A stretch of 64,000 nt of DNA from Eubacterium sp. (GCA_017446095.1 JAFSRN010000002.1:1-64000), one strand, 5' to 3'. Numbered from the stretch's first letter, positions 16,718 to 26,506 are shown. Numbers and translations: made by a program. Notes: a model not told the origin generated them from the sequence alone.

Positions 16718-18424
16718 TCACTGAATAATAATGAAACGACTGCAGCCCGCTTCAATTCTGTCGCCCGGTCTGACGAGCTGACGTGCGGTAACGCGTGTTC
16801 CGTTTACAAACGTGCCGTTTGTAGTGTTAAGGTCGGAAACAACAAAATTGCCGTTGATTAAATCAATTCTGAAATGCTGCCTTGAAAGTTTTGTATCCTC
16901 AATGCAGATGTCGCACTGCGACGACCTGCCCACGAATACAGGCTGAACCACATCTATGTCCGCGCGCTGACGGATACCTGCAACCTCGATATACATCGAA
17001 AGCCGCCTTGGCGCCGCCGCAGGCTGCGGATTGGCATAAACCTGCTGCCTTACATAGTTTGTGTGGTGCTGTTCAACAACCTGTTCTTCAACCTGCGTGG
17101 TGAAGATATCCTTGATTGTGGTAACTTTCTTTTTGCGTTTTGCAAGCACAAGCACGAGGTAAAGCGCGATAAGGAAAATAATCGGAAGCGATACCCACCA
17201 CCACTTTTTGAGTATTTTTACCGCAAGTGATATGGCTTTTATATGCTTAACCTGCGAAGCCTGCGCAATCTTATTCTTCTCGCGGCTGATATCCGTAACG
17301 CCTGCGAGGTTGAATTCGTACTCGCCTGAATAGAAGTCGTCCTTAGGCATGATATAAAGCGTGTCGTCAACCGCTTTTGCGCTTTCAATCGGGATATTTT
17401 TGCCGTTCTTGCTGATTGAAATTTCGGATTCCTTAACAGCGATATTCTCGCTGAACTTAATCTCTAACGATTTCGTATCCTTATTATAAGTGATGTCGCC
17501 CTTAATGCTCGGCGCGGTGTCGTCCTCAACGTTACTTCTTACGGCAACACTTTCAACGCTGCCGCCGTCAAATTTAAGCACGCAGCCCGTTTTGCTCTCG
17601 TCGTAAGCGTTGCTGCCGTCGTCAAACGCGCCCCTGATAACCGTGGCGTTGTTAATTTTTTTCTTAATTACATCGAACTTTGCCTTGGCGTTTGTCTGAT
17701 TGTACGTTTCAAACGCGCCGCCCGAAAGTGTGACAGCCTCTTTAAACGCCTTGATTCTTTCGTCAGTCTGGTCGTGATTGCCGAGGATGAGCGAGTAAAG
17801 GGGCAGGCTGTGCGATTTGTATAAGCTCTTAATCGTTTCGTAAGTCGTATCTTTGTAATAATCGTAGCCGTCGGAAATACAGATTACGAACTTGCGGTCG
17901 AAATCGAGATTTTTTGCAGCGTCCTTGTAAACAACGTTAAGCGATTCGCAGATTGCGGAATCCTCGCCCGTGTGGTAGAGGTTATCAATCGCGTTGTTTA
18001 CATCGCTCGTGCTTTCGCCGCCCTTGAGCACCTTTGTGGTGCTGTTGCCCATTGTGTAAAGGAAAAAGCTGTCGTCGCTGCCGACTGTGGCAGCAAGCTT
18101 TTTAAGGCTGTTTTTAAGCGGTTCAATCGCGTCGCCCTCGTAGTACATTGAGCTTGAAATATCAACCGCAACGTAGATAGCGACCTTCTGATTTTCAATA
18201 TCGTACTTCTCCGCCTTGCCGATGTTAATCTTATAATCGTCAACCTTTACGTTTTTAAAGTCATCCGTTGACGCATCCCCTTTTGCAACAAATGTGATAT
18301 CGGGCTTGTTGATGAACACACCCTCAACCGTTTTGCCGCCGTCTGCCGATGCGACAATGGATGCCGTTAAAATACAGACAAACAACATAAGAGAAATTAC
18401 GGTACTTTTAAGCCTATTTTTCAT
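16718..18424 (-). CDS. VWA-domain receptor with membrane helix and cytosolic FHA domain
   Basis: 568 residues. Signal peptide (1-27), extracellular VWA domain (about 80-245) with an intact metal-site motif DISSS (88-92), a beta-rich region (to about 395), one membrane helix (408-429, after a WWW), then a basic stretch, linker and canonical cytosolic FHA domain (about 495-565: VGRSSQC, LSRQHF, NTTNGTFVNG). It overlaps the preceding FHA gene by 11 bases. The architecture joins an extracellular adhesion or ligand module to a phosphothreonine reader on one chain. The ligand is unknown. Confidence 0.9.
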   Translation of the reverse strand: MKNRLKSTVISLMLFVCILTASIVASADGGKTVEGVFINKPDITFVAKGDASTDDFKNVKVDDYKINIGKAEKYDIENQKVAIYVAVDISSSMYYEGDAIEPLKNSLKKLAATVGSDDSFFLYTMGNSTTKVLKGGESTSDVNNAIDNLYHTGEDSAICESLNVVYKDAAKNLDFDRKFVICISDGYDYYKDTTYETIKSLYKSHSLPLYSLILGNHDQTDERIKAFKEAVTLSGGAFETYNQTNAKAKFDVIKKKINNATVIRGAFDDGSNAYDESKTGCVLKFDGGSVESVAVRSNVEDDTAPSIKGDITYNKDTKSLEIKFSENIAVKESEISISKNGKNIPIESAKAVDDTLYIMPKDDFYSGEYEFNLAGVTDISREKNKIAQASQVKHIKAISLAVKILKKWWWVSLPIIFLIALYLVLVLAKRKKKVTTIKDIFTTQVEEQVVEQHHTNYVRQQVYANPQPAAAPRRLSMYIEVAGIRQRADIDVVQPVFVGRSSQCDICIEDTKLSRQHFRIDLINGNFVVSDLNTTNGTFVNGTRVTARQLVRPGDRIEAGCSRFIIIQ

Positions 18425-18962
18425 TCCAGTTTCTCCCCTTTTTGCAGTACGGAATAAATACGTATTCCGCTTTTCCGATTATAATAACGTCGTCCTCGGC
18501 GAGCTTTTTGCTCTCCTTAACAACCTCGCCGTTTACTGTAACGGTGTTGGCGCCGTGCACGGCATAAAAACTGTCGTCCTTACTATCATAAACAATTGAC
18601 GCGTGATTAATCCTTGTTACGTCCTTATCGGGAATAACGATATCCATATCGTAATCCCTGCCGATAAAGCAGCGCCCTGTTTTAATCGGAAAGCTCTTGC
18701 CGATGTTATCGCCCTTGGTGCAGATAAGCCAGCCTGTGGTAAGCGAGTTTTTACCCTCCGCCATATTGATGGAGATGGTAAGTTCTTCCTCGGTGGCGTT
18801 ATCCTCGTCAAAGCGCTCGGTGAACTGCTGTGTGTTATCGCCTTTTCCGCTTGTTACAATTACTATTTTTTTAGAGGCACCAACCCTGTCGCCGCAAAAC
18901 GGGCAGACATGGTACTGCGTATCGTCAAACGTATGATTATTAGCACAAGTTACTATTGCCAC
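18414..18962 (-). CDS. Small zinc-ribbon/FHA protein with GTG start
   Basis: 182 residues. I place the start at GTG 18962 (MAIVTCANNH), because AAGGAGG lies 8 bases upstream; the ATG at 18980 is part of that ribosome-binding region. Residues 5-25 carry C-x2-NH-x-FD...CPFCG, matching the ribbons of the FHA proteins at 245 and 13417. A Thr/Glu-rich stretch (about 45-70) precedes TGWLIC and an FHA domain (IGRDYDMD, TRINHA, then HGANTVTVNG). It is the first gene after the LytTR regulator, directly downstream of the 21-bp repeats. Confidence 0.85.
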   Translation of the reverse strand: MAIVTCANNHTFDDTQYHVCPFCGDRVGASKKIVIVTSGKGDNTQQFTERFDEDNATEEELTISINMAEGKNSLTTGWLICTKGDNIGKSFPIKTGRCFIGRDYDMDIVIPDKDVTRINHASIVYDSKDDSFYAVHGANTVTVNGEVVKESKKLAEDDVIIIGKAEYVFIPYCKKGRNWNEK

Positions 18963-19019
18963 TGTGCCCCCTCCTTCCATCGTAATAATAACAAAAAACG
19001 GGAAATAAATATCAGTTTT

Positions 19020-19059
19020 GTAAAATTTGTACGTTTTGATGTAAAATTTGTCAGTTATC
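19020..19059. promoter_or_regulatory. 21-bp-spaced direct repeats between the LytTR gene and the FHA operon
   Basis: GTAAAATTTGT occurs at 19020-19030 and 19041-19051 (period 21). Interleaved are TACGTTTTG (19030-19038) and TCAGTTATC (19051-19059), separated by 12 bases. Known LytTR sites are pairs of about 9-bp direct repeats with 12-13 base spacers, so this is a candidate site for the adjacent regulator. The first box fits the published consensus at 8 of 9 positions as I recall it; the second fits less well. A weak minus-strand promoter TTTACA-N17-TACAAA overlaps it. Confidence 0.45.
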
Positions 19060-19746
19060 GAACACTTTTTTAAGGTCGTCGTAGTATTTTTTGCTTATCG
19101 GCAGCAAATCCTCGTTGTCAAGCAGCAGCTGCTTTTTTTCAATTCTCACAACGTGCTGGCGGTTAACAATGTAGCTTTGGTGTATCCTTAAAAAGTTTGC
19201 TTTGTCAAGCTGTTCCATAACCTCGTCAAGCTTTGCGTAAAAATCAACGGAATCGTCTGTGGTGTACATAGTAACCTTGCGCGCGGTGCTTGCAAAGCAG
19301 ACTATGGTATCCTCGCTGTAGCGCTCGATATTGCCGTTAATTTTGATATAGAAAAATGAATTTGAGTTTTGCTTGTAGTAGAATAAGCGGTTAATGGTTT
19401 CCCTGAACTCGTTAAGCTTTACGGGCTTAATAAGGTAGTCGAATGCGTTGAACTTGTAGCCAAGCGGCAGTCCGTTTAAATCGGAGGTGATGAAGATGAT
19501 GTTCACCTTAACATCCACCTTCCTGATTTGCTCGGCTGCGTAAAAGCCCGTGTTGGTGCTTTTTTCCGCGTCAAGGCATATAACATCGAGGTTGACGTCG
19601 CTTCCCTCAAAAAAGTCGAGTAGTTTTTCCTCATCAGTGAATCTGTAAACCTTAAATTCACACTCGTCAAAAAGGAAGGCGCTTATGTAATTTTCTATTT
19701 GCTTTAAATGCTCACTGTTTCTGTCAAACACAGCGATATTATACAT
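19051..19746 (-). CDS. LytTR-family response regulator (orphan)
   Basis: 231 residues: receiver domain (1-120) with the phosphoacceptor in VICLDAE (Asp59) and Lys107 in YLIKPV, then a LytTR DNA-binding domain (about 130-230) with FLRIHQSYIVN. The usual acidic pair near the start is reduced to VFDRN. No histidine kinase is seen in the window, so activation may come from elsewhere or from the Ser/Thr kinases. It sits between the giant surface protein and the second half of the FHA cluster, and probably controls this cluster through repeats just past its stop codon. Confidence 0.88.
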   Translation of the reverse strand: MYNIAVFDRNSEHLKQIENYISAFLFDECEFKVYRFTDEEKLLDFFEGSDVNLDVICLDAEKSTNTGFYAAEQIRKVDVKVNIIFITSDLNGLPLGYKFNAFDYLIKPVKLNEFRETINRLFYYKQNSNSFFYIKINGNIERYSEDTIVCFASTARKVTMYTTDDSVDFYAKLDEVMEQLDKANFLRIHQSYIVNRQHVVRIEKKQLLLDNEDLLPISKKYYDDLKKVFDN

Positions 19747-19761
19747 AAAATCACCGCTAAC

Positions 19762-19793
19762 TATTTACGGCACCAAAGCAGGTGCCGTAAATA
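19762..19793 (-). terminator. Hairpin between the giant surface protein and the LytTR gene
   Basis: A perfect 13-bp stem (19762-19774 against 19781-19793) with a 6-base loop, in the 73-base gap between the two genes. A U-tract is weak or absent, so it may be an attenuator or processing site that separates expression of the surface protein from the regulator. Confidence 0.5.
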
Positions 19794-19819
19794 TTTTAGA
19801 TAGTTAAACCGAATAATTA

Positions 19820-22800
19820 TTATTCTTCGTCTGCTGAATCGTCTGCTTCAGCCTCTGTCTGAACGTCTGATGCGTTTGCTCTTTTTCTTCTTGCGATAAT
19901 GAGCAGGATTGCAACAGCGAGTACTGCAAGTGCGCCGAAGCCGCCGATTGCAACGTAAATCCAGAAGTGGTTATCAAGGTTGAGGTTGAACGATGCTTCA
20001 ATGTCGTTGTTTGCAACGTCCTTTGCCTTGATAAGGATAACGTTGTCGTTTGCCTCGTCAGCGCTGCTTACCTTAACTTCGTAAACATCCTTATCAACCG
20101 GAGTGCATTCAAGTTCCTTGCCGTTCCATGTAACTTCAATAGAGCTTTCGTCAATGCCGGTGTTATCCTTAATGGTGAGGATAAGCGTACCGCTGTTTGT
20201 GAAGAATCTGTTTGAAGGAACAGCCTCTTCGCTGTCTAACGATACCTGCAGTTTTTCATTAACGGTATCTCTGCCGTAAGTAGGAACAAAGTCAATCGAC
20301 GCAGCAGCGATGGTCGGGTCGGTACTGTCCATATTAACCGTAAAATAATCAGGCGTGCCCTTTACAATTTTGTGGTTTGCGGTTTCAACTGTAGGAATAA
20401 CGGTTACAAGGTAGTCGCCGTCCTTCGGGTCGCCGGTGTAGTTACCGTTTTCGTCCTTCTCAAAGCAGAAGGCTGATTTTTCAAATACATACTCGTACTC
20501 GTAAGCGCGTCTTGAAACCTTATCGTGCTTGTTGGAGGTGTTCATGGTGTAGTCTACGCCTTCAACAAGTTCCTTTTTCTTGGTCTTATTGTTGCTTACA
20601 GTGATGATAGCGTCCGCATTCGGGCTTGCGCTGTACATATGGAATTTAACAACCTCTTTAACCTCTGTAGGACCTACAGGCTTCTTATCCTCAATCTTCC
20701 TGAAATCATCACTATTGATGAGCGCGCCGTTACGGCAGATTGCAAATCTTACGGACTGGGTTTCAGATGTGTTGTTAGCGTCGTCCGTTACGGTGAAGGC
20801 TAACTTGTAGAAGCCCTCTTTTTCAAGATTGTCAAATGTAAATGAAACTTCATTTCTGCTAACGTGCTTTGCAGTGCTCTTTACAGAAAGCACTTCGCTC
20901 TCGTTACCTCTTGAGCTGATAGCCTCGCAGGTAAGAGTTTCGTCGCTGAATTTAGCGTGCAGCAGGTTGCCGTCTGTGCAGGAAAGTCTGAGCACAATTT
21001 TATCCGTAGCAAACGCCTTGTATTCCGAGCCGCGTACGTCTGTTGTGCTGCCTGTATCGTCAACAATATCAGCCTTGAAGCCTGTCGGTGCAGCGGCGTC
21101 AACAGTGAAGTCGTTGCCGTTTGCAGGCGGCTCGTGAGTTGCGCTGTTCTTTGCAAGGTCAACTGCTTTAAGTGCGTTGAGTACGCAGTCGATGCTGCTG
21201 TAGTTAGCGCTGCCCGGTCTGAATGTGAACTCGTAGGTGAACCTGCGGTTGTTATCGGGATACTTTTTGCTTGCCTGGCTGTCGCCGATAAATCTGTAGG
21301 AACCGGCTTTCATATTATATGAGAAGCCCTTTTCCTTAAAGAATCTGTCCTGAACAACTACTCTGATAACACGCTCTCTCTGGTAGTACTTGCCGTTGTA
21401 CGGGCCTGTGTGAGTGGTTTCCGTAACAGTAATCTTCGGCGAGGTATGGTCGTAGTAGAATACCATCTTTGACGCGTTGTCGGACTTATTCTTTGCTCTG
21501 TCCGCAGCGTCAAATCTGAAGTCCTCATAAGTGCCTTCCTTGGTGAGGTTTGTAAGCGTGTAGGTATAAGCGTAGTCGTTTGACCAGTAGCTTGTGTTCT
21601 TTGAAGCGGCAAAGTTTTTACCGTAGAGCTTTTTGCTGACTTTCTTGCCGTCGAGCTTGTAGCTTACAGTACCGATGTACTCATCGCCTGCAGGGAGGTT
21701 CCTGTCCTTGATTTCCATCGTGTAGGTGGTCTTTTTGTTGTAGTAACCCTTGTTCTGCGTAGCCTTGCCGTTTGTTTTGAACGTTGCCTTGAGCTTTGGC
21801 GCAGTTTTATCAATACCGAAGTTGTAAACATCGTAGCTTACGTTGCCGCAGCCGCTCTGCAGTACAACAAGAATAACGATATCGTTTGCGTTTGCCTTAA
21901 CGGTAATCTGCTCTTTTACAGTAGTCGGATATGTGCCGTTTTTAAGCTCGGCAGTCTTTGGTGTGTTGATGTAAGTCTTGTTGCCGTTGTGAGCATTAAA
22001 TACGATGATTCTGTACTTCTTAATGCCCGCGTGCTTCTGAGTCATTGTGATGTTAAAGGTTGTGTCGTCGCTGAACAGCGGTGCGTTCTTGTGGAAGCTG
22101 TAATCCTTATCAGCCTCGTTATACTCTGCCTCGTTAGTCTTGCAGAACGCGCTTACAAAGTGAGTCTGCTGTTTAGCAAATTCATCCTCTGTTGCGGTGT
22201 TGCGCTGAACGCTCTTTTTAACGCCCTTTTCAGGTGCGATGGTGATTGCAGTGTTCTTAACGTGAGCGTCGATTGACTCGTAAACAACGTTGTTATCAAC
22301 AGTCTGCTCTGTTGTGCTGCCGTCGTCGTCTGTGAGGATAACATCGAGCTGACCTGTTTCATCAAGCACAAATCTGCCGTTAATTACATAGCCGTAGTTC
22401 TGGTATGTGTTACCCGACTTATCCTTAACATAGTACTGAATTGAGCCCTTGAACTGCTTTGACTTAACTGTGGCAAGCTTTTCCTCGTCAAGCGTGAACT
22501 TAACCGAGTCAACCTTTGTGCCGTTTTCAAACAGCTTGAAGCCGTCGTTATCGTCGGAATCGAGGTCAACAATAACGTTGCCGTTCTTATCCGCGATTTC
22601 AATATGACCCTTCCACAGACCTGAAGTCTTGTCGGCAGCCTTCATCTCGATACCAACCGGATCGTTGAAGAATATGCCGAAGGTAACGATGTTGAGGAAG
22701 GTTGTAAGACTTGTCTTTTTAAACTTGAACTTAACCTTGCTCGGTGCAACCTTATCGACTGTAAAGCCGATGCTGTCGGTGCTGTCGTCCTTATCATAGT

Positions 22801-25800
22801 TGCCTGCGAGGTCGGTTGACTTTGCGCTGATTTCGTACTGTGCGTCCCTGTCAATCGGGATTGTGTACTCGTAAACAGGCTCTTCGCCATAGGTGGTGAT
22901 AACCGTCCAGTTAGCCTTATCCTTGGCGTTGTCGATGTAAGTCTGGTAGTCAAGGTCAAGCGCGCCGTCGATGTCGCTTGTGTCAATCTTAACGGTTGCG
23001 CCGTCGAAGTTATGCTCTGTTACTCTGATTCGCAGAAGTCTTTGAGTTTCGTAGTAATTGTCTGCATAATGCTCGTCGTTGTCGGGGTCTGTGCTGTCTT
23101 TTTCTTCAGTAATAAGAACTGACGGCGCAGTCCAGTCAACGATGAAGTCTTTTGAATTCTTTTCGTAATAAATTGAGTTTTCTTTAAACTTATCAGCCTT
23201 TTCAACAACGTTTGATAAAACATTGTTGTTGCCAAGTGCGTCGTTCAACGAATCAATTTTTAAAGTGAAATGTCCTTCATCAGGGATTTCATAGGTAAAC
23301 TGATACTTGTCTGTATAGTTTTCGCCTTCTTTAAGGTGAGTCCAGTTTCCTGGATTTGCAAGAAGATTGTTAAATTCGTCATTGCTATTGTAATCATATT
23401 CGTAAACAGAATCGCCGTTTTTGTCAACAGTGTCGCTTTTTACAGTGAGAGTAGCTGTAATACCAACATTTCTGTTACCTACGATAAAGTCATCGTCCTT
23501 AACGGTGATAATAAGTTTGCGCTTATCATTCTTATTGTTAAAATACTTGTCATCTGCACCAACGCCATTGCCGCCGTCTTTAAACTCAACTGCGATTGAC
23601 GGGTTAGTTTTGTCATAAACAAAATGCCTTGAATACTCGTCGTAGCAGCTATCATTTATATCCGCGTCGTTAAGCGCCATATCGGAAAGGCTGTTGACTG
23701 CAAAGGTGTATTCCGCTTCAACAGGAAGTGCCTTTTCAAAAACATACTCACCACCGACAATGTTCCAGTTGTCGGGTTCTGTTAATTCCTCGTTGATATC
23801 ACCTACATCAATTGCTTTACCTGTAGCCGGGTTCTTTGCAGTGAGCGTAGCGTTAATTTTTACAGCACCGTCCTGCTTGTTGATGCGTGATAAAAGATAC
23901 GTTTCATTCACCGCTAAAACAAGGGTCTTTTCCTTTGTATAGTAGGCAATCCCATTGGTAGTATACTGATAACCGTCAGTTGCATTCTTGAGTGAAACTT
24001 TAAGTTCCGGCTTTGTTTTATCAACAACCGTGTATGCGTTGATGTCCTTTGTAGCGGTGGAAACCTCTTCGGACTCCAGCTTTGCAGCGTCGATAGCAAT
24101 AGCGGTTACATAGCCCTCAAATTCCTGTGATACGGTAACGCGTGCCTCGTTGCCTGCAGCGTCAACAGTCTGGGTAGAGGTTGTGTTGTTCTTCGTGTCG
24201 TGAAGTGTAACTTTGAACTGCTTAACGGACGTTGTAGCGTCGCTGCCGGTGATGATGATATCAACATCGTTTTTGAAGAAATCAAAGGTGATTGTGTTGA
24301 TAAAGTTCTCAATGGAATTCTTGGCGGTTGAATCAGCATAGTAGAAGCCTGTAACCTGCGGCTTTGTAGTGTCTACCTTAATGTTGCTGATAGTCTTTTT
24401 CTTAATATTTCCGTCGCTGTCCTTAACGTAGAACGAAATCTGGTTGGTGTTGCCGTCGCTTACGCTAAACGTAAGCTGCTCGGAATCCCAGTAATTGAGC
24501 ACTCTTGTGGGCAGCTTTGAGATTTTGTTTGTGCCCACGGGCTTTACAACAAGCGGATTTGCCGTGTAGTACAAATCGTCGTTGTAGCCGTTTTTGGCAG
24601 TTGTAATTTCGTAAGAGGTGTCGTCAGCGTCGTCCATCGACATATTGATGGTATATGAAACCTCTTTAGCGTCGTAATAATCGTTTGCAGCAAAAGATGC
24701 CGTAACGGTAGCGGTGCCTGAAGTTACCTCGTCAGTAAAGGTAACAGTGCCGTCGTCAGCTATAGACGAAATGAGCGATTCGCCCGAACCGTTAACAAAC
24801 GAATATGTCGGCGCAGGTGCGTCAGTAGGAACGGTGCCGTCTTTAAAGGTGTTCTTATAAGTGCTGTCAGTACCGTACTTGAGCGATACAGCCGAGGTAG
24901 TAAACTGAGGGTTATACGAACCCTTGTTTACAGTAACCTTTGCAGTGCCGTAAACGGCTTCACTTGCGTTATTCTTTCCGGTTACCTTAAGCTTAATCAC
25001 GCCGGGCTTGTGAACCGATAATGTTACTGTTTTTGTATCGCTTGATATGCTCTTAACAGTTGCAACAGAGGTATTGGCAACCGTCCAAGTACCATTATAT
25101 AAATTATCGCTTGGTATTATCGCGCGATACTCCAGCTCCAGACCTGCTGAATAATTAACATCTGGCGTACTACTACTGTAGCTATCGCCAATCTTATACA
25201 TTACATTAACGTCGTTCTTTACGTCAAGCACTTTAACTGTTGTTGTGCCGGAAGCGTTGTTGTATTTTTCCTGGTCGTCAGGAACAAAGGTAAAGCCCGC
25301 AAGGTTGTTACCTACAGGCGGAACGGTAGACGACGGGTCTGAATCAGCCCACTCAAGTCTGCCGGTTACATCCGTTTCGCCAACCTTTGCGGAAACGAGC
25401 GTGAGCTCGGAATCTTCAAGCGACTCGCCCTTGCAAATGTCTGACGCGGTAACGCTAACCGTAGGCGTAGCCTTGGGAACGGTAATTTTTGCATGCAAAG
25501 TTGCTGCATATGTATAACCCAAATCGGTGTTAATCATATAGCAATCAATCTTTGTCGAGCCGGGTGACACGCCGGTTATTACGCCTGTGGTCTCGCCTGC
25601 CGTAGCAATACTGTCATCCTCTGAAAAGAAGTATGCCTGTGCATTTGGATCAGACAGAAAAGAACCGCCTGACTCAAACCCTAAAGTATAGGTTACAGTA
25701 TTGCCTACCTCAACCTCATCATCAAATGAACCAAAGATCGTAAAGTCTCCTGCAGTCTGACCGTAAGCAATACGCTTGATCGTTCCCGCACCCTTACATA

Positions 25801-26038
25801 CAGTACAGGACGCGCTGTTTTCACCCTTACACTTGGGGCAGGTGATGGTTTCGCTTGCTTTGATGTATCCCGTATGGCTGCAGACGGTACATGTCGAAAC
25901 ATCGGTGCCATTCTTACATACAGGACACAATACGTCCTCGTCCGCAAGGGCGGAAAACGCGCCAAGCGGAACCGTTGTCATTACCATCAACAGCGCGAGC
26001 ACTATTGAAAGCAATTTTTTTACACTACTCTTTCTCAT
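19820..26038 (-). CDS. Giant membrane-anchored surface protein with Cys-ribbon head and Ig-like repeats
   Basis: 2072 residues. Signal peptide (about 1-32), then eight cysteines in DnaJ-like CxxC pairs (CPVC, CTVC, CPKC, CTVC; about 38-85), many Ig-like/Big-type beta modules (recurrent FVDK-, VDWTAPS- and DKTAPK-type module starts), a membrane helix (about 2030-2052) and an acidic cytosolic tail with RRKR stop-transfer. No LPXTG motif. Its start overlaps the preceding stop by 4 bases. It presumably spans the wall; its short tail, rich in Asp/Glu with Ser and Thr, could contact the kinase/FHA machinery. A CxxC zinc module outside the cell is unusual. Confidence 0.85.
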   Translation of the reverse strand: MRKSSVKKLLSIVLALLMVMTTVPLGAFSALADEDVLCPVCKNGTDVSTCTVCSHTGYIKASETITCPKCKGENSASCTVCKGAGTIKRIAYGQTAGDFTIFGSFDDEVEVGNTVTYTLGFESGGSFLSDPNAQAYFFSEDDSIATAGETTGVITGVSPGSTKIDCYMINTDLGYTYAATLHAKITVPKATPTVSVTASDICKGESLEDSELTLVSAKVGETDVTGRLEWADSDPSSTVPPVGNNLAGFTFVPDDQEKYNNASGTTTVKVLDVKNDVNVMYKIGDSYSSSTPDVNYSAGLELEYRAIIPSDNLYNGTWTVANTSVATVKSISSDTKTVTLSVHKPGVIKLKVTGKNNASEAVYGTAKVTVNKGSYNPQFTTSAVSLKYGTDSTYKNTFKDGTVPTDAPAPTYSFVNGSGESLISSIADDGTVTFTDEVTSGTATVTASFAANDYYDAKEVSYTINMSMDDADDTSYEITTAKNGYNDDLYYTANPLVVKPVGTNKISKLPTRVLNYWDSEQLTFSVSDGNTNQISFYVKDSDGNIKKKTISNIKVDTTKPQVTGFYYADSTAKNSIENFINTITFDFFKNDVDIIITGSDATTSVKQFKVTLHDTKNNTTSTQTVDAAGNEARVTVSQEFEGYVTAIAIDAAKLESEEVSTATKDINAYTVVDKTKPELKVSLKNATDGYQYTTNGIAYYTKEKTLVLAVNETYLLSRINKQDGAVKINATLTAKNPATGKAIDVGDINEELTEPDNWNIVGGEYVFEKALPVEAEYTFAVNSLSDMALNDADINDSCYDEYSRHFVYDKTNPSIAVEFKDGGNGVGADDKYFNNKNDKRKLIITVKDDDFIVGNRNVGITATLTVKSDTVDKNGDSVYEYDYNSNDEFNNLLANPGNWTHLKEGENYTDKYQFTYEIPDEGHFTLKIDSLNDALGNNNVLSNVVEKADKFKENSIYYEKNSKDFIVDWTAPSVLITEEKDSTDPDNDEHYADNYYETQRLLRIRVTEHNFDGATVKIDTSDIDGALDLDYQTYIDNAKDKANWTVITTYGEEPVYEYTIPIDRDAQYEISAKSTDLAGNYDKDDSTDSIGFTVDKVAPSKVKFKFKKTSLTTFLNIVTFGIFFNDPVGIEMKAADKTSGLWKGHIEIADKNGNVIVDLDSDDNDGFKLFENGTKVDSVKFTLDEEKLATVKSKQFKGSIQYYVKDKSGNTYQNYGYVINGRFVLDETGQLDVILTDDDGSTTEQTVDNNVVYESIDAHVKNTAITIAPEKGVKKSVQRNTATEDEFAKQQTHFVSAFCKTNEAEYNEADKDYSFHKNAPLFSDDTTFNITMTQKHAGIKKYRIIVFNAHNGNKTYINTPKTAELKNGTYPTTVKEQITVKANANDIVILVVLQSGCGNVSYDVYNFGIDKTAPKLKATFKTNGKATQNKGYYNKKTTYTMEIKDRNLPAGDEYIGTVSYKLDGKKVSKKLYGKNFAASKNTSYWSNDYAYTYTLTNLTKEGTYEDFRFDAADRAKNKSDNASKMVFYYDHTSPKITVTETTHTGPYNGKYYQRERVIRVVVQDRFFKEKGFSYNMKAGSYRFIGDSQASKKYPDNNRRFTYEFTFRPGSANYSSIDCVLNALKAVDLAKNSATHEPPANGNDFTVDAAAPTGFKADIVDDTGSTTDVRGSEYKAFATDKIVLRLSCTDGNLLHAKFSDETLTCEAISSRGNESEVLSVKSTAKHVSRNEVSFTFDNLEKEGFYKLAFTVTDDANNTSETQSVRFAICRNGALINSDDFRKIEDKKPVGPTEVKEVVKFHMYSASPNADAIITVSNNKTKKKELVEGVDYTMNTSNKHDKVSRRAYEYEYVFEKSAFCFEKDENGNYTGDPKDGDYLVTVIPTVETANHKIVKGTPDYFTVNMDSTDPTIAAASIDFVPTYGRDTVNEKLQVSLDSEEAVPSNRFFTNSGTLILTIKDNTGIDESSIEVTWNGKELECTPVDKDVYEVKVSSADEANDNVILIKAKDVANNDIEASFNLNLDNHFWIYVAIGGFGALAVLAVAILLIIARRKRANASDVQTEAEADDSADEE

Positions 26039-26481
26039 TGTTTCTTCTCCTCTCGGATTTTATTTATAATTTCATTAAATTTCCTTCCATTTAATACACA
26101 ATGCATTTCAAAAGAAAATATAAATACCGAAATTGCCAAATAACCTATAAAGTCGGTTTCGCTTTTTATCATAAGCACAATATTCGCCACAAGCGACACA
26201 GCGCAAAGCACGTCGAACACGGCGGAAATACTGTTTTTGAAAAAGCTGAAAATGCCGGGGGCGCCTTTAATCTCGCCCTTTAATTTTATATACATTATAA
26301 TCTGCGTGACTATACCTATTGCGAGGAACAGCCAGAACAGTATTGCCGAGCCGTAAGCAAGCACGCGCCTTGTCCCCTCTTCGTCAAAGCCGGCGCTTGA
26401 CATCAGTATCGGCTGCAGCGACGACATAAAGAACGCCGCTATTGAGATTATCTGATAGTTTTTAAGTGATTTCAATTCCAT
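26035..26481 (-). CDS. Four-helix membrane protein, unknown
   Basis: 148 residues with about four hydrophobic segments (10-30, 42-65, 80-105, 112-132) and a basic C-terminus. No family recognised and no catalytic motif visible. AAAGGAATG ribosome-binding site. Overlap with the giant surface protein suggests the two are translated together; a role in its insertion or stability is possible but unsupported. Confidence 0.65.
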   Translation of the reverse strand: MELKSLKNYQIISIAAFFMSSLQPILMSSAGFDEEGTRRVLAYGSAILFWLFLAIGIVTQIIMYIKLKGEIKGAPGIFSFFKNSISAVFDVLCAVSLVANIVLMIKSETDFIGYLAISVFIFSFEMHCVLNGRKFNEIINKIREEKKQ

Positions 26482-26506
26482 AACAACATTCCTTTCAGAC
26501 AGTTAA

